Below, in pieces: positions 7,160 to 16,521 of a stretch of DNA of 64,000 nt. The notes below the pieces were generated by a model that was given only the letters and a program-made list of their open reading frames with translations, had not been told where the DNA came from and made no database searches. The stretch covers positions 1 through 64,000 of the forward strand of contig CALWCA010000004.1 in NCBI GenBank assembly GCA_944376235.1, given 5' to 3'. Position 1 is the stretch's first letter, and each line of letters begins with the position of its first letter. The translations under genes were made by a program, and so were the position numbers. The DNA is from an uncultured Clostridia bacterium. GTDB taxonomy: Bacteria > Bacillota > Clostridia > Oscillospirales > Feifaniaceae.

Positions 7160-10100
7160 ATGGCAATGGCGTTTCAATTCGATGGCACCGTTCAGTCCGG
7201 CACGCCTCAATGGCAGGTGGTGGAGAGAGAAGAGCTTGCCACGGCGCAGGCACAGCCTCCGAGTCCGCCGGAGTCGCCGCAGCAGCCTGAGAAGGCCGGC
7301 CGGCGCGGAAGACGCGCGGTATTTGCTCTGCTGGGGCTGGCGCTGCTGACGTCGGGCGGGATGATGCTCTCACACTGGCTGAAAGACGATGACGACCTGC
7401 AGCAGCCCGTGGAGCTTGCATCACTCAGCCTCACAGCGACGGTGCAGGATGCGGACGGCGTTTCGCCCGATACGCAGTTTTTGCTTTCCAGCAGTACCCC
7501 TCTGAGCAAGAGCGACGTTGCAGCCCTGCTGCACACCGAGCCCGAGCTGGAGTTTACGGTGCAAAAGGGGGAGAGCGTTGTCGACCCTGACGGGACGCAG
7601 CTGTCGCAGCTTGTGCTGACGCCGAAAGAGCAGCTGCGCGGCAACACGGTTTATAATCTGGTGTTCTCCCAGGGAGACGAGCAGCGAAGCTTTGCCTTTC
7701 AGAGCAAGGCTGCCTTTGCATTGAGGCACACCATGCCGCAAAACAGCAACGTGGGTGTGGACAGTGGCATTGAGCTGGGCTTTGCAGGCGGCAACCCTGT
7801 GGACCTCGAAAAGGCCGTCACCATCACCCCGGCGCTGGAAGGACACTTTGAACACGTCAGGGACAGCTATGTCTACATCCATGGGGGCATGGAGTACGAC
7901 ACATGGTATACCGTGACGGTGTCGGGAGAGCTTCAGAGTGAGGGCGGCGCTTTGCTCGGAGAGGATGTCAGCTTCTCCTTCCGCACCACGCCCTATCGGG
8001 AGAATGAGCTGTACACCCCGTGGCGCGACTCCCAGTGCAGCACGGTGCTGCCCGACCGTGTGCCGGCCATTTTGTGCTATCCCATGAGCGAAGTTTATGA
8101 TTTGGAATACGATGTCACGGTCTACCGCTTCCACGACCAGTCGGGCTATCTTGAGGCCATGAGGACGCTTTACGAATACGAGAAGCAGATGGGGGCCAAC
8201 ACCTGCACCTTTTCCACCGAGCAGGCCTCACCCATCCTCACCTTTACCGACAGCCTCAAAAGGACGCAGAGCGGCAGGGCCTGCCTTGCGCTGCCCGACA
8301 CGCTGGAAAAGGGCTATTATCTCATCAAGGCCGACTGCGAGCAGAGCAGCTGCTCGATGGAGCAGCTCGTGCAGGTCAGCGACGTGGCCGTGTATCTCGC
8401 GGCGGGAGACGGGCGGCTGGCCCTGTGGGCCAACAATGCGGCAACCGGCGAGCCGCTTGCCGGCGTCACCGTGATGCAGGACGGCTACTCCAAGGGCGTC
8501 ACCGACCAAAACGGGCTTCTCATGCTCGAGACGCCCGACACCGACACCAGAGAGGAATTTTCCTATCTCTCGATTGACGTGGGCACAACGCCCTACCTGC
8601 TTGACAGCATGGCGCAGCCCGAACGCGAGCAGCTTTCGGCGCAGCGCAAATACTATACGGCGTTTTACACCGACCGCAGCGTTTATCTGCCAAATGACAC
8701 GCTGAACTTCTGGGGCGTGGTGCAGCCGCGCATCGGCTCTGTGAGCCCCAAAAAGGTCACGGCCATGCTGTGCACCTGGAATCCCTTTGACAACAGCGAC
8801 TTTCCTTATAGCGTCCTGCATTCATCCGAGCTTACGCTGGAAGAGATGGGCACCTTCTCGGGCGTCTTTGAGCTCGAGGACATGGCCTTTGGCTACTACA
8901 GCCTGGTGCTGGACATCGAGGGAGAGAAGCTCTTTTTGGACGGGGTTACCGTGACCGAATACAAAAAGCCCATCTATCTTCTTGAGGTGTCAAGCAATGC
9001 TCCGGTGTATGACATCAAGGAGCCCATCCACATGACGGTGGAGGCCTCGTTTTATGACGGGACGCCGGCCGTGGGCCTGCAGCTTCTGGCCGAGTATTAT
9101 CATCCCGGCGCCACCTATCAATCGGTCACGATGGAGCCTACCGACAGGAGCGGGAAGACCTCGCTTTCCATTTCCCTGACTGACGACGACACCGATTGGA
9201 GGCCACGGTATCAGGCGGTGTCCTTCTCCAACCTGCAGGCGGAGGACGCCTATCTGCGCACCTCGGAATCGGTTGTCGTGCTGCCCCGCGACCTCATGCT
9301 GGAGACTGAGTCCTCCAGGGATGGATGGAGCCTGACCCTTTTGCTGCATGACATCCGGCAGCAAGCCTTTGAGGATGGCGATACAACCGCTCTTTGGGAC
9401 TATGATGCCCTGCGCGGCGACCCGGCAGAGGGAACGCTGACCTGTACCGTCAGGCGCCTGACCTGGCACAGGCGTTTGGAAGAGACGCGCTACGACTACA
9501 TCGAAAAGAAAAACATCAACGTCTACAGCTATTATACCACCGAAGAGGTGCTCGATACCCTGACGCTCGAAGCGCAAAACGGCCAGGCGACACTGGATTT
9601 GTCGGGCTATGAGCTTGGGGAAGACAGCTATTTTGAGGTTGAGGCCGAGGTCAGGGACAGCGAAGGGCGCCTCATCCGGGAAACGGCCTCCCTGCATCCC
9701 GTTGTCATCGACCTTGTGAGCAGCAATGGGGGAGGATATGACGTCTATCAGCTGAGAAGCGAGAAGACCGACTTTGTGCCGGGGGAGACGGTGGAATTTT
9801 CGCTGGTGCAAAACGGCAATCTGGTGGCGGAGAACGCGGGACGGGTGCTACTGCTGCCCGTGACCGACAACCTCACCGAGGGAGTGGTGCAGCAGACGGG
9901 GGATATTTCCCTGCGCTTTGAGCAGCAGCACATCCCCAATGTCAGGCTCTACGGCGCCTATTTTGACGGGCGCGACATTTACGAGCTCTTCCCGGAGGAG
10001 CTCACCTACCGGTGCAGTGAACGCGAGCTGCAAGTGGAGGTGACGCCTGACGCAGGGCGCTATGCCCCGGGGGATGAGGTGACGCTCGAGATCTCCGTGA

Positions 10101-12217
10101 CCGATGCGCAGGGCCAGCCTGTGCAGGCGCAGCTGCTGGTCAGTGTAGTGGACGAGGCGGCGCTTGCGGTATATGACGACCCCGTTTCGCTGTTGGAAGA
10201 GCTTTTTGAGCCCCTTTACGACGCAGATATCCGCACCTTTGTCTCCTACGACGGCAAGGCCGATGAGGGAGGCGGCGGAGGCGGGGGCGGAAGCGAGCTG
10301 GTCCGCGACGATTTTTCCGACAACCCTGCCTTTGAGACGCTGTCGACCTCGCGGCAGGGCAAGGCCGCTTTGACCTTCTCTCTGGCCGACAGCGTGACAA
10401 GCTGGCGCATCACCACGCTTGCCGTCTCCGAGCAGGCGGCGGCGGGCCAGAATGTGCAAAACGTCGAGACCGGGCTTCCATTCTTTGTCAATTTGCTGAG
10501 CAGCAGCCAATATGTGGAAGGCGACGACGTGAGCATCTGCCTGCGGGCCTTCGGGGAGCAGCTTTCTCAGGGTGAGCAGGTGGCCTTCGCCGCCGAGCTG
10601 ACGGCAAAGGGAGAGACCTCGGGCATCACCAAATCGGGCTCGGGGACTTTTGGGGAGTATGTCACGCTCTCCTTTGGAAAGCAGGAGGCAGGCAGCTATA
10701 CGCTGCGCGTATCGGGCAAGAGCGCCTCTCACTCCGACGCCATGGAGGTGCAGCTTGAGGTGGTGGAATCCACCGTGGAGAGCCCCGTGCTGCGGGAGCT
10801 GTCGCCCGATCAGATGGGGGACATTGAGCCGGCGCGCTATCCCGTGACAGTGAGCATCTGCGACGATCAGTCGGCGCTCTACTATGCCGCGCTGAGTGAG
10901 CTCGCCGGCACGCAGGGGGCGCGCATGGAGCGGCGCGTTGCCCGCTCTGCGGCGGTGGAGCTGCTCGGGGAGCTGGCGCCTGAGCTTGCGGGCACGCTGC
11001 CGCAGGCCGAGGCCCTTTCGCCCCTGTACGACGGGGCCTTCCCCCTGCCAACCATGATGCAGGATGTGCTGCTGACGGCCAAAATCGCCATGGCGGCGCC
11101 GGAGCTTGTGGGCGATGGGCTGGAAAACTATTTTCTCTCGGCCCTGTCGGATGAGGATTGCAGCGCCGACGATGCGGCGGCCGCCTATTTGGGGCTTGCC
11201 GCCATGAAGCAGCCGGTTTTGCGCGACGTGCGCGCGCTGCTGGCCTGGGAGCCGGAGCAAGGGTCAAACGTCCAGATGCTGACCGACAGGCAGCAGATGC
11301 TGCTGACGGCGGCGCTGGCTGCCATCGGTGACGACGACGGCGCCAAGGCGGCCTATGATGCCTTTATCGCACCGAAGCTGGTCTCGGAGGAAGGCCTGAT
11401 GTGGGCCGACGGAGAAGAGCAGGCCGACCGCGTTGAAAACACGGCGCTGGCGCTGCTGACGGCCAGCGTGGTGGCAAAGGATGATGCACAGGCCATGATG
11501 CGCTATCTGCTGCAAAATCCCAGCGAACAGGTGCTGACCTGTCTGGAACAGCTTTTCTACGCCAAAAACAACAAGCCGGCGGCCCAAGAGCCTTTGCAGG
11601 TGACGGTGAGCATGGATGGCGGCGGGCAGACCCTGTCGCTGGGACGCCGGGGAATTGTGACGCTGCAGCTCTCCAAGCAGCAGTTTGAGAGCTTCTCGGT
11701 GGGCCCTGCCCAGCAGGATACGGACGAGACGTCCGGGCAGGCCGCACCCGACCCGACCCTTTTTGTCAGCTATCTCGGCGGCGCGGATCAGCGTCCCGGA
11801 CAGGAGAGCGGCGCGGTGACGCTGAGCAAAACCATCGAGCCGGTGGAGGGGGATGACATCACCCAGTCCTCGCTTCTCAAAGTGACCATTCGGGCCTCTT
11901 TTGAGGGGGAGATCCCAAAAGGCGGCTATTTGGTGAGCGACGTTATTTGCTCGGGCATGCGCTTTGCCAATATGCCGGTGAGCTATGACTATTACAGCAG
12001 ACAGACCGGGTGGTATCTGATGTCGCAGGACGGGCAGCACCTCACCTTTTCCGCTTGGTACGGGGAGGACGGGGAAAACAGCCCGGAAGAGGAGATTGTC
12101 TACTATGTCAGGGCCGTTTTGCCGGGGACTTTTGTCAGTGAGGCACCGGTGCTCACCCATGAAGGCTCCTCCCTTTGGGGAACGGCGGAAAAGGGATTGG
12201 TGACAATCGAGCCCTAA
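7160..12217 (+). CDS. membrane-anchored alpha-2-macroglobulin-like protein
   Basis: Very large surface protein, 1685 residues. Residues 1-52 are charged and probably cytoplasmic, 53-73 form one membrane helix, and the rest is exported. An MG2-like domain is seen near 500 (YTDRSVYLPNDTLNFWGVV). A run of eight glycines at 1037-1044 is followed by VRDDFSDNP and LADSVTSWRITTLAV, the alpha-2-macroglobulin core. Helical repeats at roughly 1190-1480 resemble the thioester domain, but no CxEQ is found at its usual entry point. Bacterial homologues are proposed to trap proteases. ATG 7160 or ATG 7166 may be used; GAGAGGGAG spaces better to 7166. The gene stands alone. Confidence 0.78.
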   Translation: MAMAFQFDGTVQSGTPQWQVVEREELATAQAQPPSPPESPQQPEKAGRRGRRAVFALLGLALLTSGGMMLSHWLKDDDDLQQPVELASLSLTATVQDADGVSPDTQFLLSSSTPLSKSDVAALLHTEPELEFTVQKGESVVDPDGTQLSQLVLTPKEQLRGNTVYNLVFSQGDEQRSFAFQSKAAFALRHTMPQNSNVGVDSGIELGFAGGNPVDLEKAVTITPALEGHFEHVRDSYVYIHGGMEYDTWYTVTVSGELQSEGGALLGEDVSFSFRTTPYRENELYTPWRDSQCSTVLPDRVPAILCYPMSEVYDLEYDVTVYRFHDQSGYLEAMRTLYEYEKQMGANTCTFSTEQASPILTFTDSLKRTQSGRACLALPDTLEKGYYLIKADCEQSSCSMEQLVQVSDVAVYLAAGDGRLALWANNAATGEPLAGVTVMQDGYSKGVTDQNGLLMLETPDTDTREEFSYLSIDVGTTPYLLDSMAQPEREQLSAQRKYYTAFYTDRSVYLPNDTLNFWGVVQPRIGSVSPKKVTAMLCTWNPFDNSDFPYSVLHSSELTLEEMGTFSGVFELEDMAFGYYSLVLDIEGEKLFLDGVTVTEYKKPIYLLEVSSNAPVYDIKEPIHMTVEASFYDGTPAVGLQLLAEYYHPGATYQSVTMEPTDRSGKTSLSISLTDDDTDWRPRYQAVSFSNLQAEDAYLRTSESVVVLPRDLMLETESSRDGWSLTLLLHDIRQQAFEDGDTTALWDYDALRGDPAEGTLTCTVRRLTWHRRLEETRYDYIEKKNINVYSYYTTEEVLDTLTLEAQNGQATLDLSGYELGEDSYFEVEAEVRDSEGRLIRETASLHPVVIDLVSSNGGGYDVYQLRSEKTDFVPGETVEFSLVQNGNLVAENAGRVLLLPVTDNLTEGVVQQTGDISLRFEQQHIPNVRLYGAYFDGRDIYELFPEELTYRCSERELQVEVTPDAGRYAPGDEVTLEISVTDAQGQPVQAQLLVSVVDEAALAVYDDPVSLLEELFEPLYDADIRTFVSYDGKADEGGGGGGGGSELVRDDFSDNPAFETLSTSRQGKAALTFSLADSVTSWRITTLAVSEQAAAGQNVQNVETGLPFFVNLLSSSQYVEGDDVSICLRAFGEQLSQGEQVAFAAELTAKGETSGITKSGSGTFGEYVTLSFGKQEAGSYTLRVSGKSASHSDAMEVQLEVVESTVESPVLRELSPDQMGDIEPARYPVTVSICDDQSALYYAALSELAGTQGARMERRVARSAAVELLGELAPELAGTLPQAEALSPLYDGAFPLPTMMQDVLLTAKIAMAAPELVGDGLENYFLSALSDEDCSADDAAAAYLGLAAMKQPVLRDVRALLAWEPEQGSNVQMLTDRQQMLLTAALAAIGDDDGAKAAYDAFIAPKLVSEEGLMWADGEEQADRVENTALALLTASVVAKDDAQAMMRYLLQNPSEQVLTCLEQLFYAKNNKPAAQEPLQVTVSMDGGGQTLSLGRRGIVTLQLSKQQFESFSVGPAQQDTDETSGQAAPDPTLFVSYLGGADQRPGQESGAVTLSKTIEPVEGDDITQSSLLKVTIRASFEGEIPKGGYLVSDVICSGMRFANMPVSYDYYSRQTGWYLMSQDGQHLTFSAWYGEDGENSPEEEIVYYVRAVLPGTFVSEAPVLTHEGSSLWGTAEKGLVTIEP

Positions 12218-12246
12218 AGGAATCGGGAAAAAGAAATTGGCCTTTT

Positions 12247-12282
12247 CGCGCCCCGACCTCTTTTCAAAGGGGGCGGGGCGCG
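12247..12282 (+). repeat. GC-rich hairpin after the macroglobulin gene
   Basis: An inverted repeat cgcgcccc / ggggcgcg with an interior T-rich loop lies 30 bases after the stop codon. No T tract follows, so it is only a possible transcript end or 3' stabiliser. Confidence 0.5.
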
Positions 12283-12637
12283 CAGCCTGGGCCTAAAAAT
12301 TTGCGCACCGGCCCTTTGAAGTTTCTTTGGGGAGGGCACAGCTTTTTTCAGGGAAGCCCCTTCTCAAGACGGGAGGGCAGCTCTTTTTGTCAGGTTTTGC
12401 GCCTGCACAGGCGCAAGAGGGCGGGCTTTTTGAAATTGCGGCATGGAGAGCGGGGCAAGAAAAGGTGCCGCATGGGAAGCCTTCCGGGGAAAGGCCCAAA
12501 AGAGGGCTTCCCAAGGCAAGGCCAGGCCGACTCTGCTGCCATTCTTCTTGTCGGCGGCAGCGCCTGAAAAGCCTGGGAGCATTTGGGATTTTCCTGCCGT
12601 TAGGCGGGATTTTTGTCAGGCTTTGCCGCTCTCTCAC
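12283..12637. other. intergenic region with small hairpins, no gene recognised
   Basis: Between the macroglobulin gene and the first cloverleaf element I see only short inverted repeats, such as ttgcgcctg / caggcgcaa near 12396-12417. No open frame here has a convincing ribosome site or protein-like composition. Confidence 0.5.
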
Positions 12638-12749
12638 GCCCCGCCGGGAGGGGCGGCCACGGCCGCCCCGAAGCAAAGGAAGCCTTTTCTTTCGATAAAG
12701 AAAAGGCTTCCTTTGATGCTTTTGCCGTGGCAAAAGTGCCCGGCGGGGC
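12638..12749 (+). repeat. cloverleaf-like palindromic element, copy A
   Basis: An 11-base closing stem, gccccgccggg (12638-12648) with cccggcggggc (12739-12749), encloses three hairpins. Hairpin 1 is ggggcggcc / ggccgcccc (12650-12669). Hairpin 2 has an 18-base perfect stem, 12675-12692 with 12697-12714, and loop cgat. Hairpin 3 is cttttgcc / ggcaaaag (12719-12736). Very few bases are left unpaired. It lies between the ends of two convergent genes. Copies B and C share the closing stem, hairpin order and hairpin 3 motif. I cannot assign it to a named RNA or repeat class. Confidence 0.85.
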
Positions 12750-12858
12750 AGAAAAGGGCAGGGTGCAGGGCAGAAAAAGAGAGCCCTGTGGCTTGAGAGG
12801 AGGGCATCCGGCAGGGCGAAAGGGGCTCTTTTGGGGGAAGAAGGCTGTATTTTGCAAA

Positions 12859-12907
12859 CAAGGCTGTGGGACAGCTCCGGCAGGTGCTGTCCCACAGCCT
12901 TGTTTTT
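12859..12907. terminator. perfect 17-base stem, probable bidirectional terminator
   Basis: caaggctgtgggacagc (12859-12875) pairs perfectly with gctgtcccacagccttg (12886-12902). TTTTT follows on the plus strand and TTTGC on the minus strand. It lies 33 bases beyond the stop of the minus-strand S9 peptidase. Confidence 0.75.
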
Positions 12908-12939
12908 GGAAAAAGGGAATTTGGCCAAAGGCCGGCAGA

Positions 12940-14916
12940 TTAAGAAGAGTGTTTGCAGTGGCGATCCATCCAGGAGAGGATTTCCCTCATGCGCAACATG
13001 CGGCTGTTGGGCCGTCCCGAGCGCGACAGCTCATGATTTTCGCCATGGAAGAGGCACAGCTTGGCCTCGCAGCCATTGAGCTTGAGGGCGGTGAACATGG
13101 AGAGCCCTTCGGGCATCCAGCAGCGGTAGTCCTCTTCGGAGTGGATAAAGAGGGTGGGTGTGGTACAGTTGGGAGCGTATTTGAGCGGGGAGATATCCCA
13201 CAAATATTCGATATTTTGCCTTGTGCTGGTCTTGTGCTGCAGGGGGTTGAAGTAATAGCCGATGTCGGTGGTATGTTCAAAGGAAATCCAGTTGGCGATG
13301 GAACGCTGAGAGACGGCGGCGCAAAACCGGTCGGTATGTCCGATGATCCAGTTGGTCATAAAGCCGCCGTAGGAGCCGCCGGTCACTCCCACGCGGGTGG
13401 GGTCGACCATGGGATAGGCCTTGAGCATGACGTCGGTAAACTGCATCAGGTTGTCGTAGTCATAGGTGCCGTAATGGCCCCAGACGTCGGCAAAGGCGTC
13501 CCCTTTTCCGTCCGAGCCGCGCGGATTGCAGTAGAAGACGAAGTAGCCGGCATTGGCCCACACCTGCATCTCGTGATGGTAGAGCTCGCCGAACAGCGAG
13601 CGCGGGCCGCCGTGAATATGCAAAATGGCGGGGTAGGTCTTTCCCTCTACAAAGCCGGCGGGCTTGAGGGCCCAGCCGTCGATTTCAAAGCCGTCGGCAT
13701 CGGTAAAGCGATGATGCTCGGGAGTGATTACGCTGTACTGCTCAAGCAGCCAGTCGTTGAAGTGGGTCTTCTGCTCGCCGTTGACATAGAGCTCGGCAAT
13801 GCCGTTGCCCACAAAGGCGACATAGGCCAGCCTGTCGCCGGCACAGTCAAAGCTGTCAATGCAGATGTCTGGCGTCAGGTTGCCTGAAATGACGCCGTTG
13901 GCGTCAAGCGAGCGCAGATGGCAGAGATGATCGCGGATGTTCAGGAATAGCACCTTGTCTGGCAGGGCCTTGATGATTTGTCCGCCGCCAAGACGCGCGT
14001 CGCTTGCCACGCCGCTCCCTACACCTCTGTCGTGGTCGGCAAAAAGCGAGAGGGAGCCGTCGGCAGGGTTCAGGCGGTAGAAGACGACGGTCTGATTGCG
14101 GCCATATTTGGCTCCGTCACTGCCCAGCACCAAAATGCTGTCCCCCCAAAACAGGGCGTTTGTCACGCGCAGCATTCCCGGCTCAAGCAGCGTCTGGACA
14201 GAGCCGGTGGCGCAGCCGTACAGATAAATGCCGTTGTCCAGGCTGCGAAGGCCGGTGTGACTTACCGCGCAGTAGAGCAATTGGCCTTCCCCGCAGTCAA
14301 AGCAGGTCACGTCCTGCTCCATGCCGGTGACGGCTGTGAAAGATTCATCCGCCCTGTCGTAGACAAACAGGCGGTTGCGCTTCCCTGCCACGATGCCGTT
14401 TCCGTTGCTCCAGAAGGGCAGATCCTCAAAGGTATGATAGAGCGGTTTGGAGAGCTCCTTGAGCTTTTTGGCACGCTCCGGCTCCTCCATGGCCTCCAAA
14501 GCAGGCTGGACGGCATCATAGGAGACCAGGCAGACATAGCGTGTGCCGCACAGATGACGAAGCTGCAAGACGCGGCAGGGCAGCGTAAAGGCATGGCGGG
14601 CTTCGCCTCCGGCGGGAGAAATTTCATAAAAGCTGGTGAAAAATTCCCCGCTCTCCTGCATTTTCTTTTCCTTGTCCGAACGGACGGCGGGAAAAAGCAG
14701 CGTGTTGTCAGGTGTCCAGGCCATGCTCTTGGCGTCGCCCATGGCAGTCAGGCGAAGCGGGCCGTTATCAGACAGCAGATAGAGATCGCCCTTGTAGGCG
14801 TTATTCTCCTTGTCGGCCTGCTGGACGATAAAGGCCAGGTGCTTCCCGTCGGGAGAAAACCGGGGATTGCTGACAAACTGAAAGTCATACAGGGTTTCCG
14901 GCGTGATTTGTTTCAT
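12940..14916 (-). CDS. S9 family serine peptidase (acylaminoacyl/prolyl oligopeptidase type)
   Basis: Cytoplasmic peptidase of 658 residues. The N-terminal half is a WD/propeller-like domain (VSNPRFSPDGKHLAF is one blade) and the C-terminal third is an alpha/beta hydrolase. The likely catalytic triad is Ser515 in TGGSYGGFM, Asp596 in HSEEDYRC and His628 in HGENHEL. HIHGGPRS forms the oxyanion region. The ATG at 14916 is preceded by AAGGAGTG; longer upstream readings run through promoter sequence and are not used. A promoter lies at 14952-14980. It probably trims short peptides. It is a single-gene unit flanked on both sides by cloverleaf elements A and B. Confidence 0.92.
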   Translation of the reverse strand: MKQITPETLYDFQFVSNPRFSPDGKHLAFIVQQADKENNAYKGDLYLLSDNGPLRLTAMGDAKSMAWTPDNTLLFPAVRSDKEKKMQESGEFFTSFYEISPAGGEARHAFTLPCRVLQLRHLCGTRYVCLVSYDAVQPALEAMEEPERAKKLKELSKPLYHTFEDLPFWSNGNGIVAGKRNRLFVYDRADESFTAVTGMEQDVTCFDCGEGQLLYCAVSHTGLRSLDNGIYLYGCATGSVQTLLEPGMLRVTNALFWGDSILVLGSDGAKYGRNQTVVFYRLNPADGSLSLFADHDRGVGSGVASDARLGGGQIIKALPDKVLFLNIRDHLCHLRSLDANGVISGNLTPDICIDSFDCAGDRLAYVAFVGNGIAELYVNGEQKTHFNDWLLEQYSVITPEHHRFTDADGFEIDGWALKPAGFVEGKTYPAILHIHGGPRSLFGELYHHEMQVWANAGYFVFYCNPRGSDGKGDAFADVWGHYGTYDYDNLMQFTDVMLKAYPMVDPTRVGVTGGSYGGFMTNWIIGHTDRFCAAVSQRSIANWISFEHTTDIGYYFNPLQHKTSTRQNIEYLWDISPLKYAPNCTTPTLFIHSEEDYRCWMPEGLSMFTALKLNGCEAKLCLFHGENHELSRSGRPNSRMLRMREILSWMDRHCKHSS

Positions 14917-14951
14917 GCGGCGCACTCCTTTTTTGTTTTTTCCTGTTATCC

Positions 14952-14980
14952 AGCATACAGGATTTTGAAAAGGTGTGCAA
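14952..14980 (-). promoter_or_regulatory. promoter of the S9 peptidase gene
   Basis: On the minus strand TTGCAC (14975-14980) and TATGCT (14952-14957) are separated by 17 bases, 36 bases before the start codon. Confidence 0.6.
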
Positions 14981-15120
14981 GGGGAGAGAAGAGAAAAAGA
15001 CAGGGGCGGGCTGCTGCGCGAAGGAAAAAGGCTGATGTGGCTGAGGAAAGGGCAACGGGCAGGCAGGCGGATGCGGCGGAAAGGCCTTTGAAAGCGGGGT
15101 AAGAGGGGGCAGACTGCCCC

Positions 15121-15229
15121 GCCCCGCCGGACAAGGCGGCTTTGCCGCCTTGGGTGGCCTTGGGTGCACCGCCCCTTGCGCACAAGGGGCGGTGCGAATT
15201 TTTGCCTTTGGCAAAAAGCCCGGCGGGGC
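15121..15229 (+). repeat. cloverleaf-like palindromic element, copy B
   Basis: Closing stem gccccgccgg (15121-15130) / ccggcggggc (15220-15229). Hairpin 1 is caaggcggc / gccgccttg (15132-15152), a different sequence from copy A but still fully paired. Hairpin 2 is gcaccgccccttg / caaggggcggtgc (15166-15195) with loop cgca. Hairpin 3 is tttttgcc / ggcaaaaa (15199-15217). A 13-base unpaired spacer separates hairpins 1 and 2. It sits beyond the terminator of the minus-strand HAD gene and upstream of the S9 peptidase promoter. Confidence 0.85.
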
Positions 15230-15280
15230 GTATGAAGAGGATGCGCAGCGACGCCGGGAAGGAGTCTGCAGCAGGAAAAG

Positions 15281-15307
15281 TAAAAAGCCTGCCCATGAGG
15301 GCAGGCG
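15281..15307 (-). terminator. intrinsic terminator of the HAD phosphatase gene
   Basis: On the minus strand gcctgccc-tcat-gggcaggc is followed by TTTTTAC, about 25 bases after the stop codon. Confidence 0.85.
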
Positions 15308-15327
15308 GGTGTGACAAAAAAGCAGCG

Positions 15328-16017
15328 TCAGTCGCTCGTGCACAGGGCGGGCAGCTCATACAGGGAGTGCACGGTGTAAGTAGGGGCGACGGCGGGCGGC
15401 TGAGCCGGAGGGGTTGGGCAAAACCAGCAGGTGTCGATGCCGGCGTCTCTCCCGCCTCGGATATCGGCATTGATCGAGTCCCCGATTAGCAGGGTGCGTT
15501 CTTTGCAAAAGCCCTCGATGGCGTCTGCCACATGGGCAAAAAATTCAGGATATGGCTTTTGCGCACCGATGCTTTGTGAATCAAAGATTTCCTCAAAAAA
15601 GTGAAGCAGCCCCGTGCGCTCCAGCCGCTCAATCTGGGTGCGCCGGACGCCGTTTGTCACAACATAGAGCCGGTGTGTCTGGGAAAGCCGTGAGCAGACC
15701 TGCTGCGCCCCCTCCATGGCCCGTGCGTTGCGGCCCATACGAGACCGATAGTCGCGCTCCCAGGCCGCGCCGTCCACCTGCTGCCCAAGCTGCAGCATGA
15801 TTTTGGCAAAGCGGGTCGACAGCACCTGCTCCATGGTGATTTCGCGGCGCTCGTACTGCTCCCACAGCGCGTCGTTGATTTGCATGTAGTCCCGGTGCAG
15901 CTTGGGGGTGAAGGGGATGCCGTGGGATTCAAAGAGCTCTGCCAGTGAGAGAGCCTCGGTTTGGCGGAAGTCGAGAAGCGTGCCGTCGAGGTCAAACAAA
16001 AGGGTGTTGTAGCGCAT
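15328..16017 (-). CDS. HAD-superfamily hydrolase (YjjG-like nucleotidase)
   Basis: Haloacid-dehalogenase phosphatase of 229 residues, cytoplasmic. Motif I is FDLDGTLLDF with nucleophile Asp9 and Asp11, motif II VVTNGV, motif III lysine in GAQKPYPEFF, and motif IV LLIGDSINADIRGG. The overall pattern, with an alpha-helical cap between motifs I and II, resembles the YjjG group of pyrimidine 5'-nucleotidases, though the true substrate is not visible. The ATG at 16017 is preceded by GGGAGG. It is the last gene of a minus-strand series and ends in a terminator. Confidence 0.85.
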   Translation of the reverse strand: MRYNTLLFDLDGTLLDFRQTEALSLAELFESHGIPFTPKLHRDYMQINDALWEQYERREITMEQVLSTRFAKIMLQLGQQVDGAAWERDYRSRMGRNARAMEGAQQVCSRLSQTHRLYVVTNGVRRTQIERLERTGLLHFFEEIFDSQSIGAQKPYPEFFAHVADAIEGFCKERTLLIGDSINADIRGGRDAGIDTCWFCPTPPAQPPAVAPTYTVHSLYELPALCTSD

Positions 16018-16089
16018 GGTTTCCTCCCAAGTCAAAGGACACCCGAGAGGCGCAGGGCAGCCGGCCTGCGCCTTTCGGGTGCCGCATTT

Positions 16090-16422
16090 TTAGTGTGTAT
16101 GGTCAAGCAGCAGGATGTCGCCTCCCACGGCGCGGGCCACCGCCTGCTTTATCTCCCCGGCGAAGGGGCAGGCAAAGCCGATGGGCGTGCCCTTTTGGAT
16201 GCAGGAGGCAAAGGCGATCACGTCTGCGCCCCGCCGCACCAGCTCTCTGGCGCGCAGCACGGCCTTTTTGCCCGGACAGCCTCCGCAGGAGACAAAGCCG
16301 ATGAGCTCAATCTCCCCGTCCAAATCGGAAAAGGCGCCGCGCCTCTCCCGCAGGGCCGCAAAATCGGCCGAGCCGGGGCAGTAATCCTCCGTTTGCATGC
16401 AGCGAATGATGCCAAGCTTCAT
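16090..16422 (-). CDS. CGGC domain protein
   Basis: Small cysteine-rich protein of 110 residues belonging to the CGGC domain family, predicted to bind metal. The name-giving motif SCGGCPGKK has cysteines 46 and 49. Further cysteines lie in IIRCMQTEDYC at the N-terminus and in FASCIQKG, also characteristic of the family. The start at 16422 is favoured by GGGAGGAG seven bases upstream. The function is unknown. It stands between the zinc-ribbon gene and the HAD gene on the same strand. Confidence 0.8.
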   Translation of the reverse strand: MKLGIIRCMQTEDYCPGSADFAALRERRGAFSDLDGEIELIGFVSCGGCPGKKAVLRARELVRRGADVIAFASCIQKGTPIGFACPFAGEIKQAVARAVGGDILLLDHTH

Positions 16423-16521
16423 TTCATGGCTCCTCCCTAAGTAAAATCCTTCGGACAAAGGAGAGACATCGGGGGGCAGAGAGGTGTTTGCTGCGCCCCT
16501 CTGCCCCTCTCTTGAAGGAGC

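Noticed and set aside
11540-11551. CLEQ tetrapeptide as the thioester site of the macroglobulin-like protein
   Set aside because: It lies at residue 1461, near the end of the helical domain; the thioester of this family lies before that domain. Probably chance.
12638-12749. Cloverleaf copies as insertion-sequence derivatives with terminal inverted repeats
   Set aside because: No flanking target duplication is visible for copy A and no transposase is present in the window; B and C even share some flanking sequence.
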